Assembly: GCA_902764045.1 (NCBI GenBank)
Contig: CACWUI010000036.1
Coordinates: 1-9,803, forward strand
DNA length: 9,803 nt
Direction of reading: 5' to 3'
Source of the DNA: an uncultured Lachnospiraceae bacterium
GTDB taxonomy: Bacteria; Bacillota; Clostridia; Lachnospirales; Lachnospiraceae
Shown one piece after another: positions 1-6,000 of the stretch. Each line of letters starts with the position of its first letter. Position 1 is the stretch's first letter. The notes under the pieces were generated by a model, which saw nothing but the letters and a program-made list of their open reading frames with translations, did not search any database and was not told the origin of the DNA. Made by a program: the position numbers and the translations under genes.

Positions 1-1
1 T

Positions 2-742
2 ATATGTCTGAGTACAGCCAAGTTTGTCAGGATACGTAAGATATTCCGCATATGGATTGTCTGCGGAATAATTCCTGCGTTTATCGTATACTTTGTTAGT
101 TCCAACTTAAGCAGCGCCATAATCGTACTGCTAATTTCCCTGCTTATGACTTTTGTAGCATATTCGGGATATAAGCCGTACATTTTCCTGATCGCCATTG
201 GGGTCGTGATCGCCATTGCGGCGGTAATGTATGCAAACAGCGCAGATCCAAATACGGGAAGCTTCAGATTAAACCGTGTTGCTGTATGGCTGCATCCGGA
301 GGAGTATGCGGAGACCACCGGGTATCAGACGGTGCAGTCCCTTTATGCCATAGGCTCCGGGGGAGTCTTCGGTAAAGGGCTTGGACGGAGCATGCAAAAG
401 ATAAGCTTTATCCCCGAGGCTCAAAACGATATGATCTTTGCGGTCATCTGCGAGGAGCTTGGCATTTTCGGTGCCATTCTTGTTGTATCGCTTTTTGTTT
501 TCCTTTTATGGAGGATATTTGTGATAGCACGAAGAGCGCCTGACAGATTCGGCATGCTTATCTGTATGGGAGTATTTTTCCATATTGCCATACAGGTATC
601 TTTAAATATTGCCGTAGCCACCAATCTTATTCCCAATACCGGAGTTACCCTGCCCTTTATAAGCTACGGTGGTTCTTCCATTCTGTTTTTGATGTATGAG
701 ATGGGAATGGTACTGAACGTATCAAGGCAGTTAAAGGAATAA
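2..742 (+). CDS. ftsW: FtsW-type lipid II polymerase (SEDS family), C-terminal part
   Basis: Partial gene: the frame is open from the left edge, so the N-terminal half lies outside the window. The 246 visible residues form several hydrophobic helices. SEDS landmarks are visible: NLSSA in an early segment, a loop with PEAQNDMIFAVICEELG, and near the C terminus NLIPNTGVTLPFISYGGSS, which closely fits the FtsW/RodA/SpoVE signature. The family polymerises glycan strands from lipid II in the membrane together with a class B penicillin-binding protein. FtsW rather than RodA or SpoVE is inferred from ftsQ and ftsZ immediately downstream; SpoVE is close in sequence and cannot be fully excluded. The gene ends 6 bases before the preferred ftsQ start and carries that gene's ribosome binding site in its last codons, which suggests co-transcription and translational coupling. 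Confidence 0.9.
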   Translation: MCLSTAKFVRIRKIFRIWIVCGIIPAFIVYFVSSNLSSAIIVLLISLLMTFVAYSGYKPYIFLIAIGVVIAIAAVMYANSADPNTGSFRLNRVAVWLHPEEYAETTGYQTVQSLYAIGSGGVFGKGLGRSMQKISFIPEAQNDMIFAVICEELGIFGAILVVSLFVFLLWRIFVIARRAPDRFGMLICMGVFFHIAIQVSLNIAVATNLIPNTGVTLPFISYGGSSILFLMYEMGMVLNVSRQLKE

Positions 743-748
743 GTGGAC

Positions 749-1462
749 ATGGCAAATAAAAGAAGAAGGGCATTGATAGCGATTCCCGTTATAGCGGGAG
801 CGATAGCCGCCGGAGTGCTGATCGTTATATTCGGGTTTAAGACCAAAAATGTTGTATACGAGGGCAATACCCGTTTGGAGGATGCGCAGATCACTGAATA
901 TATATTTGAAGGTAAGCTTCCGAATTCCATAATCTATACGCTTTTCGGCAAAAAGAACAAACACGTACCTTATGTGAAAAGCTACGATGTCAGCATCCAA
1001 AAACCGGACACATTAAAGCTTACTATACACGAAAGAGAGTATCTGGGGTTTTATAAAAACGAATCAGGTAATAATTATTTTGACGAAACGGGAACCGTTA
1101 CGGATATATCTGACAGACTTATTGAAGGGACACCTGAGATCGAAGGGGTATCTTTTAATGTTATAAATGAAGGGTCGAATCTGTCGGCTGCAAATGAAGA
1201 TATGAATGATGCGGTAATGACTTACGCTAAAGCATTTCATGATCATTCCATACCATCGGATAAAATAACCTTTGATGAAAACGGTAATGCAAGCATAAAG
1301 ATAAAAGATGTGACGGTGCTTTGCGGCGGCAACGAATATGTTGAAGAAAAAATGGAACGTCTTACCAGGATAATCCCCGAAATGGAAGATTTAAAGGGGG
1401 TGCTGCATCTTGAAAAATTTGACGGTACCGAAAAAAATCTGTATTTCAACAAAGTTGAATAA
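749..1462 (+). CDS. ftsQ: Cell division protein FtsQ/DivIB
   Basis: Bitopic membrane protein of the divisome; the family links FtsW and its partner transpeptidase to the septal ring through FtsL and FtsB/DivIC. The 237-residue product has a short basic cytoplasmic tail (MANKRRR), one transmembrane helix at about residues 8-30, then a POTRA-like domain from about 33 to 101 (starting at VVYEGNTRLEDAQ and including a TLKLTIHERE strand), followed by the extracellular beta domain. I chose ATG 749 because AAAGGAA at 733-739 lies 9 bases upstream. A GTG at 743 in the same frame directly abuts the ftsW stop but sits only 3 bases from that site. Sequence divergence is normal for this family, so the call rests on topology, POTRA pattern and position between ftsW and ftsZ. 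Confidence 0.88.
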   Translation: MANKRRRALIAIPVIAGAIAAGVLIVIFGFKTKNVVYEGNTRLEDAQITEYIFEGKLPNSIIYTLFGKKNKHVPYVKSYDVSIQKPDTLKLTIHEREYLGFYKNESGNNYFDETGTVTDISDRLIEGTPEIEGVSFNVINEGSNLSAANEDMNDAVMTYAKAFHDHSIPSDKITFDENGNASIKIKDVTVLCGGNEYVEEKMERLTRIIPEMEDLKGVLHLEKFDGTEKNLYFNKVE

Positions 1463-1468
1463 ATACGG

Positions 1469-1507
1469 TTGAAAAATTTGATAAAAAAATATAGAATATA
1501 TTAGAAT
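1469..1507 (+). promoter_or_regulatory. Probable tandem sigma-A promoters for ftsZ
   Basis: Two overlapping promoter-like arrangements lie in the A/T-rich gap between ftsQ and ftsZ. The first is TTGAAA at 1469-1474, 17 bases, then TAGAAT at 1492-1497. The second is TTGATA at 1478-1483, 18 bases, then TAGAAT at 1502-1507. Either would give ftsZ a leader of roughly 55-65 bases and allow its expression independently of the upstream division genes. The match is by eye, and A/T-rich sequence makes chance matches easier. Confidence 0.6.
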
Positions 1508-1569
1508 GTATTCATTTTAAGAGAAGCGACGTTTAAAGACGCGTGAGATATAAAGGGAGGATCAGAGCC

Positions 1570-2703
1570 TTGTTGGAGATTAATACAAATGATGTAGAAC
1601 CGGTTGCTAAGATAAAAGTAGTAGGTGTCGGCGGCGCCGGAAACAATGCGGTAAACCGCATGGTAGATGAAAATGTTGGAAGTGCTGAGCTTATCGGTAT
1701 AAACACCGACAGCCAGGCATTGCTCAGCTGCAAAGCACCCACCACCATCCAGATCGGTGAGAAGCTTACCAAGGGACTGGGCGCCGGCGCACAGCCTGAG
1801 ATCGGCGAAAAAGCCGCAGAGGAAAACCTTGAAGAGATCGCAAAAGCTCTTGAGGGAGCAGATATGGTATTTGTTACCTGCGGTATGGGAGGCGGAACCG
1901 GAACGGGTGCCGCTCCCGTTATCGCAAGTGTGGCAAAAGGTCAGGGCGCCCTTACCGTAGGTGTGGTTACAAAGCCCTTTACCTTTGAGGGACGCACAAG
2001 ACTGGATAATGCCATAGTCGGTATCGAGAGACTCAGAGACAGCGTAGATACACTTATCGTTATCCCCAATGATAAGCTTCTTGATATCGTTGATAAAAGA
2101 ACTTCCATTCCTGAGGCATTAAAGAAGGCAGACGAGGTTCTTCAGCAGTCAGTTCAGGGTATCACGGATCTTATCAATTATCCAGCTCTTATCAATCTTG
2201 ACTTTGCGGATGTTCAGACCGTTATGAAGGATATGGGATTTGCGCATATCGGTATCGGTCAGTCATCAGGTGATGAAAAAGCTCTTGAGGCTGTTCAGCA
2301 GGCTGTTACAAGTCCTCTTCTTGAGACTACCATTTCAGGCGCTTCAAACGTTATCATCAACATCTCAGGTAATACATCTCTTGACGATGTGAATGTGGCT
2401 GCAAGTTATGTCAGGGAGATGGCAGGTGACGATGCCAATGTTATCTTCGGTGTTATGTTTGATGAGAACGAAGGAGATAACGTGACCATCACGGTTATTG
2501 CCACCGGTATGGATGACAAGGAACTGGGTAAAGTAGGTAAGGCAAGAAGAGCTGCGGCGCCCACCTCCATGGGAAGACCTGTTGCTGCGGCATCACCTTC
2601 AAGAGAGGAGCCTGTAAAGCCGGCACCTTCCCAGAACGCCGCTTCAGCACCTTCCAATGAAGGAATTCATATTCCCACCTTCCTTAAGAACGGCGACGAG
2701 TAA
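1570..2703 (+). CDS. ftsZ: Cell division GTPase FtsZ
   Basis: Tubulin-like GTPase that polymerises into the cytokinetic Z ring at midcell. The 377-residue protein has the full set of family motifs: the glycine-rich VGVGGAGNNAVNRM at 18-31, the tubulin signature GGGTGTG at 107-113, the T7 synergy loop NLDFADV at 209-215 whose Asp residues complete the partner subunit's active site, a variable Pro/Ala/Ser-rich linker at about 325-365, and the C-terminal partner-binding peptide IPTFLKN at 368-374. The start is TTG at 1570: AAAGGGAGG at 1552-1560 lies 9 bases upstream, and the resulting MLEINTN N terminus fits clostridial FtsZ. A GTG at 1543 would place the ribosome binding site inside the gene. 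No ftsA precedes it, so membrane tethering probably depends on another protein such as SepF (inference). Confidence 0.97.
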   Translation: MLEINTNDVEPVAKIKVVGVGGAGNNAVNRMVDENVGSAELIGINTDSQALLSCKAPTTIQIGEKLTKGLGAGAQPEIGEKAAEENLEEIAKALEGADMVFVTCGMGGGTGTGAAPVIASVAKGQGALTVGVVTKPFTFEGRTRLDNAIVGIERLRDSVDTLIVIPNDKLLDIVDKRTSIPEALKKADEVLQQSVQGITDLINYPALINLDFADVQTVMKDMGFAHIGIGQSSGDEKALEAVQQAVTSPLLETTISGASNVIINISGNTSLDDVNVAASYVREMAGDDANVIFGVMFDENEGDNVTITVIATGMDDKELGKVGKARRAAAPTSMGRPVAAASPSREEPVKPAPSQNAASAPSNEGIHIPTFLKNGDE

Positions 2704-2710
2704 ATATTAC

Positions 2711-2795
2711 GGGAGACAGGGAAACGATTCTCGGGAGACAAGGGGACGGTTCTCTGTCTCCTTTTTGATTGCGGGAGACTAAAACCTTCCGTCTC
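2711..2795 (+). repeat. Cluster of three GGGAGAC palindromic repeats (REP-like)
   Basis: Three related units follow ftsZ. Unit 1, at 2711-2732, is GGGAGACAGGG then AAACGATTCTC. Unit 2, at 2733-2761, starts GGGAGACAAGGGGACGG, continues TTCTC and ends with the complementary TGTCTCC. Unit 3, at 2773-2795, starts GGGAGACT and ends GTCTC. Units 1 and 2 are nearly the same over 22 bases; unit 3 keeps only the ends. The pattern of a GGGAGACA arm, a GGGACGGTTCT core and a TGTCTC arm resembles the dispersed REP-type palindromes of clostridial genomes that are often linked to IS200-like REP transposases. That link comes from memory, and no transposase lies in the window. Confidence 0.65.
2733..2766 (+). 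terminator. Probable Rho-independent terminator of ftsZ
   Basis: GGAGACA at 2734-2740 pairs perfectly with TGTCTCC at 2755-2761. The interior can extend the stem with a bulged A and G-U pairs (GGGGA with TTCTC) around a CGG loop. Five Ts follow at 2762-2766. It is built from the second repeat unit described for 2711-2795. It would separate ftsZ from lepA transcription, although the U tract is short. Confidence 0.6.
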
Positions 2796-2843
2796 GGTCG
2801 CCTCGTTTATACATTTGTATTTATTTTCAGAAAGAGAAAAAAC

Positions 2844-4655
2844 ATGTCAGACAATCGTGAATTAATACGAAATTTTTGCATAATCGCCCATATCGACCAC
2901 GGCAAGTCTACCCTTGCGGATCGTCTTATTGAAAAGACCCAGACTCTCACGGAAAGAGAAATGCAGGAGCAGGTCCTTGACAACATGGATCTTGAGCGTG
3001 AGCGCGGTATCACAATAAAAGCCCAGACCGTAAGATTAAAGTACAAAGCCGCTGACGGTAAGGAATATGTTTTTAACCTGATCGATACCCCGGGACACGT
3101 GGATTTTAATTATGAGGTGTCAAGATCTCTTGCCGCCTGCGAGGGGGCTATCCTCGTAGTGGATGCCGCCCAGGGAATCGAAGCCCAGACCCTTGCAAAT
3201 GTTTATCTTGCAATAGATCACAATCTTGAGGTATTCCCCGTTATTAATAAAATAGATCTTCCCAGCGCAGATCCGGAGCGGGTTAAAGAGGAGATAGAAG
3301 ACGTGATAGGGATCGAAGCCCACGATGCCCCTCTCATATCCGCAAAGAACGGCATTAATATAGAAGAAGTCCTTGAGGCAGTGGTAAAAAAGATCCCGGC
3401 GCCTGTGGGTGATGATGACGAACCCCTTTCGGCACTGATTTTTGATTCTTTTTATGATTCATATAAAGGAGCGGTTATTTTCGTGCGTATTATGCAGGGC
3501 ACGGTAAAAAAGGGAACCCGCATAAGACTTATGGCCACAGGTGCCGTGGAAGAGGTGGCAGAGGTGGGAACCTTCGGACCGGGACAGTTTATACCCTGCG
3601 ACGAACTTACTGCGGGTATGGTAGGGTACATTACAGCTGCCATTAAGAATGTAAAGGATGTAAGCGTTGGTGATACAGTGACGGAGGATAAAAGACCTTG
3701 TGAAAAGCCTCTTCCCGGATATAAGAAAGTAAACCCTATGGTCTTTTGCGGAATTTACCCCGCAGACGGCGCCAAGTACCAGGATCTTCGTGATGCCCTT
3801 GAAAAGCTTCAGTTAAATGATGCGGCTCTTTCCTATGAACCTGAAAATTCCATTGCCCTGGGTTTTGGTTTCAGATGCGGCTTTCTGGGGCTTCTCCATT
3901 TGGATGTTATACAGGAAAGGCTTGAGAGAGAGTACAATCTTGACATAGTGACAACCGCCCCCGGTGTTGTATATAAAGTTCACAAAACAGACGGTGAAGT
4001 GATAGAGCTTACCAATCCTTCCAATCTGCCGGATGTCTCAGAGATAGCTTATATGGAAGAGCCGGTGGTGGATGCCGAGATCATGGTGACCAAAGAATAT
4101 GTCGGTACCATAATGGAACTTTGCCAGCAAAGGCGGGGTATTTATCACGGCATGGAATATATAGAAGAAAACCGTGCGCTTCTCAAATATGAACTGCCTT
4201 TAAATGAGATAATATATGATTTCTTTGATGCCCTGAAGTCCAGATCCAGAGGGTATGCGTCATTTGACTATGAGCTTTCGGGGTACAAAGAGTCAAAACT
4301 GTGTAAGCTGGATATCCTTATAAACAGGGAAGAGGTGGATGCCCTTTCGTTCATAGTGTTTGCAGGAAGCGCGGTCGAGCGCGGACGTAAAATGTGCGAG
4401 AAGTTAAAAGAGGAAATCCCCCGCCAGCTTTTCGAGGTGCCCATCCAGGCAGCCATAGGCAATAAAGTTATCGCCAGGGAGACGGTCAGGGCTTTAAGAA
4501 AGGACGTGCTTGCCAAGTGCTACGGCGGAGATATTTCCCGAAAGAAAAAGCTTCTTGAAAAGCAAAAAGAAGGAAAGAAGCGGATGCGCCAGATAGGAAA
4601 GGTGAATATTCCGCAAAAAGCATTTATGAGTGTGTTGAAGCTGGATGAGGATTGA
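2844..4655 (+). CDS. lepA: Elongation factor 4 (LepA), ribosome-associated GTPase
   Basis: Translational GTPase that acts on the ribosome, with proposed roles in back-translocation and in 30S assembly or initiation. The 603-residue length is the usual size. GTP-binding motifs are complete: G1 AHIDHGKS at 15-22, switch I RGIT at 54-57, DTPGH at 81-85 with the catalytic-type His85, NKID at 135-138 and SAK at 166-168. EF-G-like domains follow, and the C-terminal LepA-specific basic region (DISRKKKLLEKQKEGKKRMRQ, then VNIPQKAF) identifies EF4 rather than EF-G or TypA. ATG 2844 gives the canonical MSDNRELIRNFCIIAHIDHG start. Only a weak purine-rich site (AGAAAGAG) precedes it, and the frame happens to stay open upstream to a TTG at 2769 inside the repeat region, which I reject as a start. 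I see no convincing promoter directly upstream. Confidence 0.97.
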   Translation: MSDNRELIRNFCIIAHIDHGKSTLADRLIEKTQTLTEREMQEQVLDNMDLERERGITIKAQTVRLKYKAADGKEYVFNLIDTPGHVDFNYEVSRSLAACEGAILVVDAAQGIEAQTLANVYLAIDHNLEVFPVINKIDLPSADPERVKEEIEDVIGIEAHDAPLISAKNGINIEEVLEAVVKKIPAPVGDDDEPLSALIFDSFYDSYKGAVIFVRIMQGTVKKGTRIRLMATGAVEEVAEVGTFGPGQFIPCDELTAGMVGYITAAIKNVKDVSVGDTVTEDKRPCEKPLPGYKKVNPMVFCGIYPADGAKYQDLRDALEKLQLNDAALSYEPENSIALGFGFRCGFLGLLHLDVIQERLEREYNLDIVTTAPGVVYKVHKTDGEVIELTNPSNLPDVSEIAYMEEPVVDAEIMVTKEYVGTIMELCQQRRGIYHGMEYIEENRALLKYELPLNEIIYDFFDALKSRSRGYASFDYELSGYKESKLCKLDILINREEVDALSFIVFAGSAVERGRKMCEKLKEEIPRQLFEVPIQAAIGNKVIARETVRALRKDVLAKCYGGDISRKKKLLEKQKEGKKRMRQIGKVNIPQKAFMSVLKLDED

Positions 4656-4680
4656 CACCGTAATGATTATTTATTATAAT
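4652..4680 (+). promoter_or_regulatory. Consensus sigma-A promoter of rplM-rpsI, overlapping the lepA stop
   Basis: TTGACA at 4652-4657, a 17-base spacer, then TATAAT at 4675-4680: an exact consensus promoter. The TGA stop codon of lepA (4653-4655) lies inside the -35 box. Transcription would begin near 4685-4688, at the first base of the leader hairpin. This gives the ribosomal protein operon a strong promoter of its own, independent of lepA. Confidence 0.88.
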
Positions 4681-4686
4681 AACAAA

Positions 4687-4758
4687 CCGTGGCGTATTGT
4701 GCGTCACGGATTTATTATGCGCTTTCCTTTCTTCCCATTAGCCCCGGGAAAAGGAAGC
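4687..4758 (+). promoter_or_regulatory. Structured 5' leader of rplM, candidate L13-type autoregulatory leader
   Basis: The predicted transcript starts with a hairpin: CCGTGGCG at 4687-4694 pairs with CGTCACGG at 4702-4709 (one G-U pair, 7-base loop). A second, longer pyrimidine/purine helix can form between 4721-4736 (GCTTTCCTTTCTTCCC) and 4746-4758 (GGGAAAAGGAAGC), with single-base bulges. In Firmicutes the rplM-rpsI operon is known to carry an L13 leader thought to bind the encoded protein. The position and structure fit, but I cannot match the family consensus from memory, so the assignment is inferred. No U-rich terminator follows, so any control would more likely act on translation or RNA stability. 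Confidence 0.5.
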
Positions 4759-4807
4759 ACAACAGCAACATTAAGACTTTTTTCGATCAATCGGAGGAAT
4801 GATATAA

Positions 4808-5236
4808 ATGAAGACAACAATGGCAAACGCCTCAACCATTACAAGAAAATGGTATGTGGTTGATGCGTCACAGTACACACTGGGCCGTCTTGCGTCCCGT
4901 GTTGCTTCCATATTAAGAGGTAAGAACAAGCCGGAGTATACTCCTTACGTTGATTGCGGAGACTACGTTATCGTTATCAATGCAAAGGATGCTAAACTTA
5001 CCGGAAATAAGATCGACCAGAAGACATATTTCCGTCATTCAGGTTACATCGGCGGTGCCAAGGAGATTCCCATCAAGGAAATGCTTGAGAAGCACCCTGA
5101 GAGAGTTTTTGAGCATGCGGTAAAGGGAATGCTTCCCAAGGGTGCACTGGGAGAGCAGATGTACAAGAAACTTCACGTATATGCAGGACCTGAGCACAAG
5201 CACAGCGCACAGAACCCTGAAGAGCTTACATTTTAA
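4808..5236 (+). CDS. rplM: 50S ribosomal protein L13
   Basis: Large-subunit ribosomal protein, an early assembly protein that binds 23S rRNA. The 142-residue product is full length and matches the family throughout: RKWYVVDA near the N terminus, TLGRLASRVASILRGKNKP, DCGDYVIVINA, the YFRHSGYIGG segment, and the AVKGMLPKGALGEQM signature followed by LHVYAGPEHKHSAQ. ATG 4808 is preceded by GGAGGA at 4793-4798 with a 9-base gap; ATG 4820 is less well placed. It is the first gene of a two-gene operon with rpsI, the standard bacterial arrangement, driven by the consensus promoter at 4652-4680. Confidence 0.98.
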   Translation: MKTTMANASTITRKWYVVDASQYTLGRLASRVASILRGKNKPEYTPYVDCGDYVIVINAKDAKLTGNKIDQKTYFRHSGYIGGAKEIPIKEMLEKHPERVFEHAVKGMLPKGALGEQMYKKLHVYAGPEHKHSAQNPEELTF

Positions 5237-5259
5237 TATAGGAAAGGAGGAACAGTTAA

Positions 5260-5664
5260 TTGGCTAAGACAGCAAACGGAGCGTTCTACGGAACAGGAAG
5301 AAGAAAGAGCAGCGTGGCAAGAGTTTATCTTACCCCCGGAAGCGGAAAGATCACTATCAATAAGCAGGACCTGGACGAGTATTTCGGACCCGAGACATTA
5401 AAGGTTATCGTCAACCAGCCTTTCCAGGCTACCAATACCGAGGGCAGATATGATGTTAAGGTAAATGTAAAGGGTGGCGGAACCACAGGACAGGCAGGAG
5501 CCATCAGACACGGTATCGCAAGAGCCCTTCTTGAGGCAGACCTTGAAGAGTATCGTCCCCTTCTTAAGCAGGCAGGATACCTGACAAGAGATCCCCGTAC
5601 CAAAGAGCGTAAAAAGTACGGTCTCAAAAAAGCCCGCAAAGCACCACAGTTTTCGAAAAGATAA
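5260..5664 (+). CDS. rpsI: 30S ribosomal protein S9
   Basis: Small-subunit ribosomal protein whose C-terminal tail reaches the P-site tRNA. The 134-residue protein starts with the family's FYGTGRRKSSVARVYL and carries GGGTTGQAGAIRHGIARALL, then DPRTKERKKYGLKKARKAPQ and the terminal FSKR. The start is TTG at 5260, supported by AAAGGAGG at 5243-5250 with a 9-base gap and by the MAKT N terminus; no ATG fits. It lies 23 bases after rplM and is co-transcribed with it. Odd point: the last three codons and stop are the left arm of a 29-base inverted repeat, and an almost perfect reverse copy lies 120 bases downstream. Confidence 0.98.
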   Translation: MAKTANGAFYGTGRRKSSVARVYLTPGSGKITINKQDLDEYFGPETLKVIVNQPFQATNTEGRYDVKVNVKGGGTTGQAGAIRHGIARALLEADLEEYRPLLKQAGYLTRDPRTKERKKYGLKKARKAPQFSKR

Positions 5665-5693
5665 GCAGTTATCTGCGAATGCGGATGCGATGG

Positions 5694-5730
5694 AAAAACA
5701 CCAGCAAGCTTGCTTGCATGGTGTTTTTTT
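5694..5730 (+). terminator. Rho-independent terminator of rplM-rpsI
   Basis: Strong hairpin: AAAAACACCA (5694-5703) plus GCAAG (5704-5708) pairs with CTTGC (5713-5717) and TGGTGTTTTT (5719-5728) around a CTTG loop, with one bulged A at 5718. The T run continues to 5730, and a matching A run at the 5' side could let it work in both directions. It sits 30 bases after the rpsI stop. Confidence 0.92.
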
Positions 5731-5749
5731 ATTGCAGACGTATTCATTG

Positions 5750-5807
5750 GAATGCAAGAACCGACTGAGAAAAGCCGAAGGCTTTTTGAGGTTGGTTTCT
5801 TGCATTC
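5750..5807. terminator. Second long hairpin, possible bidirectional terminator
   Basis: GAATGCAAGAA at 5750-5760 pairs perfectly with TTCTTGCATTC at 5797-5807. The stem continues imperfectly through CC/GG, and the top is AAAAGCC (5770-5776), loop GAA, GGCTTTTT (5780-5787). The inner part alone looks like a terminator with five Ts. Its outer 3' bases (5802-5807) belong also to the right arm of the inverted repeat 5654-5830, so the two pairings compete there. It may be a backup terminator for rpsI; the true role is unknown. Confidence 0.6.
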
Positions 5808-5887
5808 GCAGATAACTGCGTATCTTTTCGGTTTTATCTTTTTTATATCTGTTTACAAAATTTTTAAAATTTTATCCCTAAAAACAT

Positions 5888-5916
5888 TTGACATATTAAA
5901 TTAATTGATTTATAAT
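5888..5916 (+). promoter_or_regulatory. Consensus sigma-A promoter of the cell-wall-binding protein
   Basis: TTGACA at 5888-5893, a 17-base spacer, then TATAAT at 5911-5916: an exact consensus promoter. An A/T tract (AAAATTTTTAAAATTTT at about 5859-5875) just upstream could act as an UP element. Transcription would start near 5923, giving a leader of about 78 bases before the start codon at 6001. High expression is expected. Confidence 0.88.
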
Positions 5917-5971
5917 CTCCTCGTAACAAGTTGTAATAAATTTGTAATATTTAAAAATAAGTCGGGAGACC

Positions 5972-6000
5972 GATTAAAAGAAATAGGAGACTTTTTAATC
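5972..6000 (+). promoter_or_regulatory. Hairpin displaying the ribosome binding site, directly before the start codon
   Basis: GATTAAAA at 5972-5979 pairs with TTTTAATC at 5993-6000, and G5980 can pair with C5991 past a bulged T. The loop (about 5981-5990, AAATAGGAGA) holds the AGGAG ribosome binding site, and ATG 6001 follows the stem immediately. The stem is A/T rich, so it may merely keep the site exposed, act as a temperature- or protein-sensitive switch, or protect the mRNA 5' region. The pairing is seen; the role is speculative. Confidence 0.45.

Larger units (their letters stand above)
5654..5830. repeat. Long inverted repeat starting inside the end of rpsI
   Basis: The left arm at 5654-5682 and the right arm at 5802-5830 are reverse complements over 29 bases with one mismatch (A5664 against G5820). 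The left arm begins CGAAAAGATAAGCAG, and its first 11 bases are the end of the rpsI Ser-Lys-Arg-stop codons. Because that part is fixed by protein sequence, the right arm is best explained as an inverted copy of the rpsI end. The 119 bases between the arms hold the terminator at 5694-5730 and most of the hairpin at 5750-5807. Each arm also contains a short inner dyad (GCAG-4-CTGC). A small non-autonomous mobile element is the main alternative; I see no clear target-site duplication. Confidence 0.8.

Noticed and set aside
2769..2843. In-frame 25-codon N-terminal extension of lepA from a TTG at 2769
   Set aside because: It lies in the repeat region, has no fitting ribosome binding site, and LepA proteins begin at the ATG 2844 position.
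4645..4863. Open frame across the rplM leader
   Set aside because: It overlaps lepA, the promoter, the leader hairpins and the start of rplM in another frame; its residues look like translated noncoding sequence.
5325..5805. Two long minus-strand frames opposite rpsI
   Set aside because: They are shadows of the rpsI codons extended through the inverted repeat; no ribosome binding site or recognisable protein.
5654..5830. CRISPR or attachment-site interpretation of the repeats
   Set aside because: There are only two arms in inverted orientation, with no spacer series, integrase or cas genes nearby.
5961..5970. GTCGGGAGAC in the leader before 6001 as a fourth copy of the GGGAGAC repeat
   Set aside because: Only a 7-base match without the GGGACGGTTCT core; likely coincidence.
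5905..6000. N-terminal extension of the cell-wall-binding protein
   Set aside because: It would start within the promoter region upstream of the likely transcription start; ATG 6001 gives a proper signal peptide and has AGGAG upstream.
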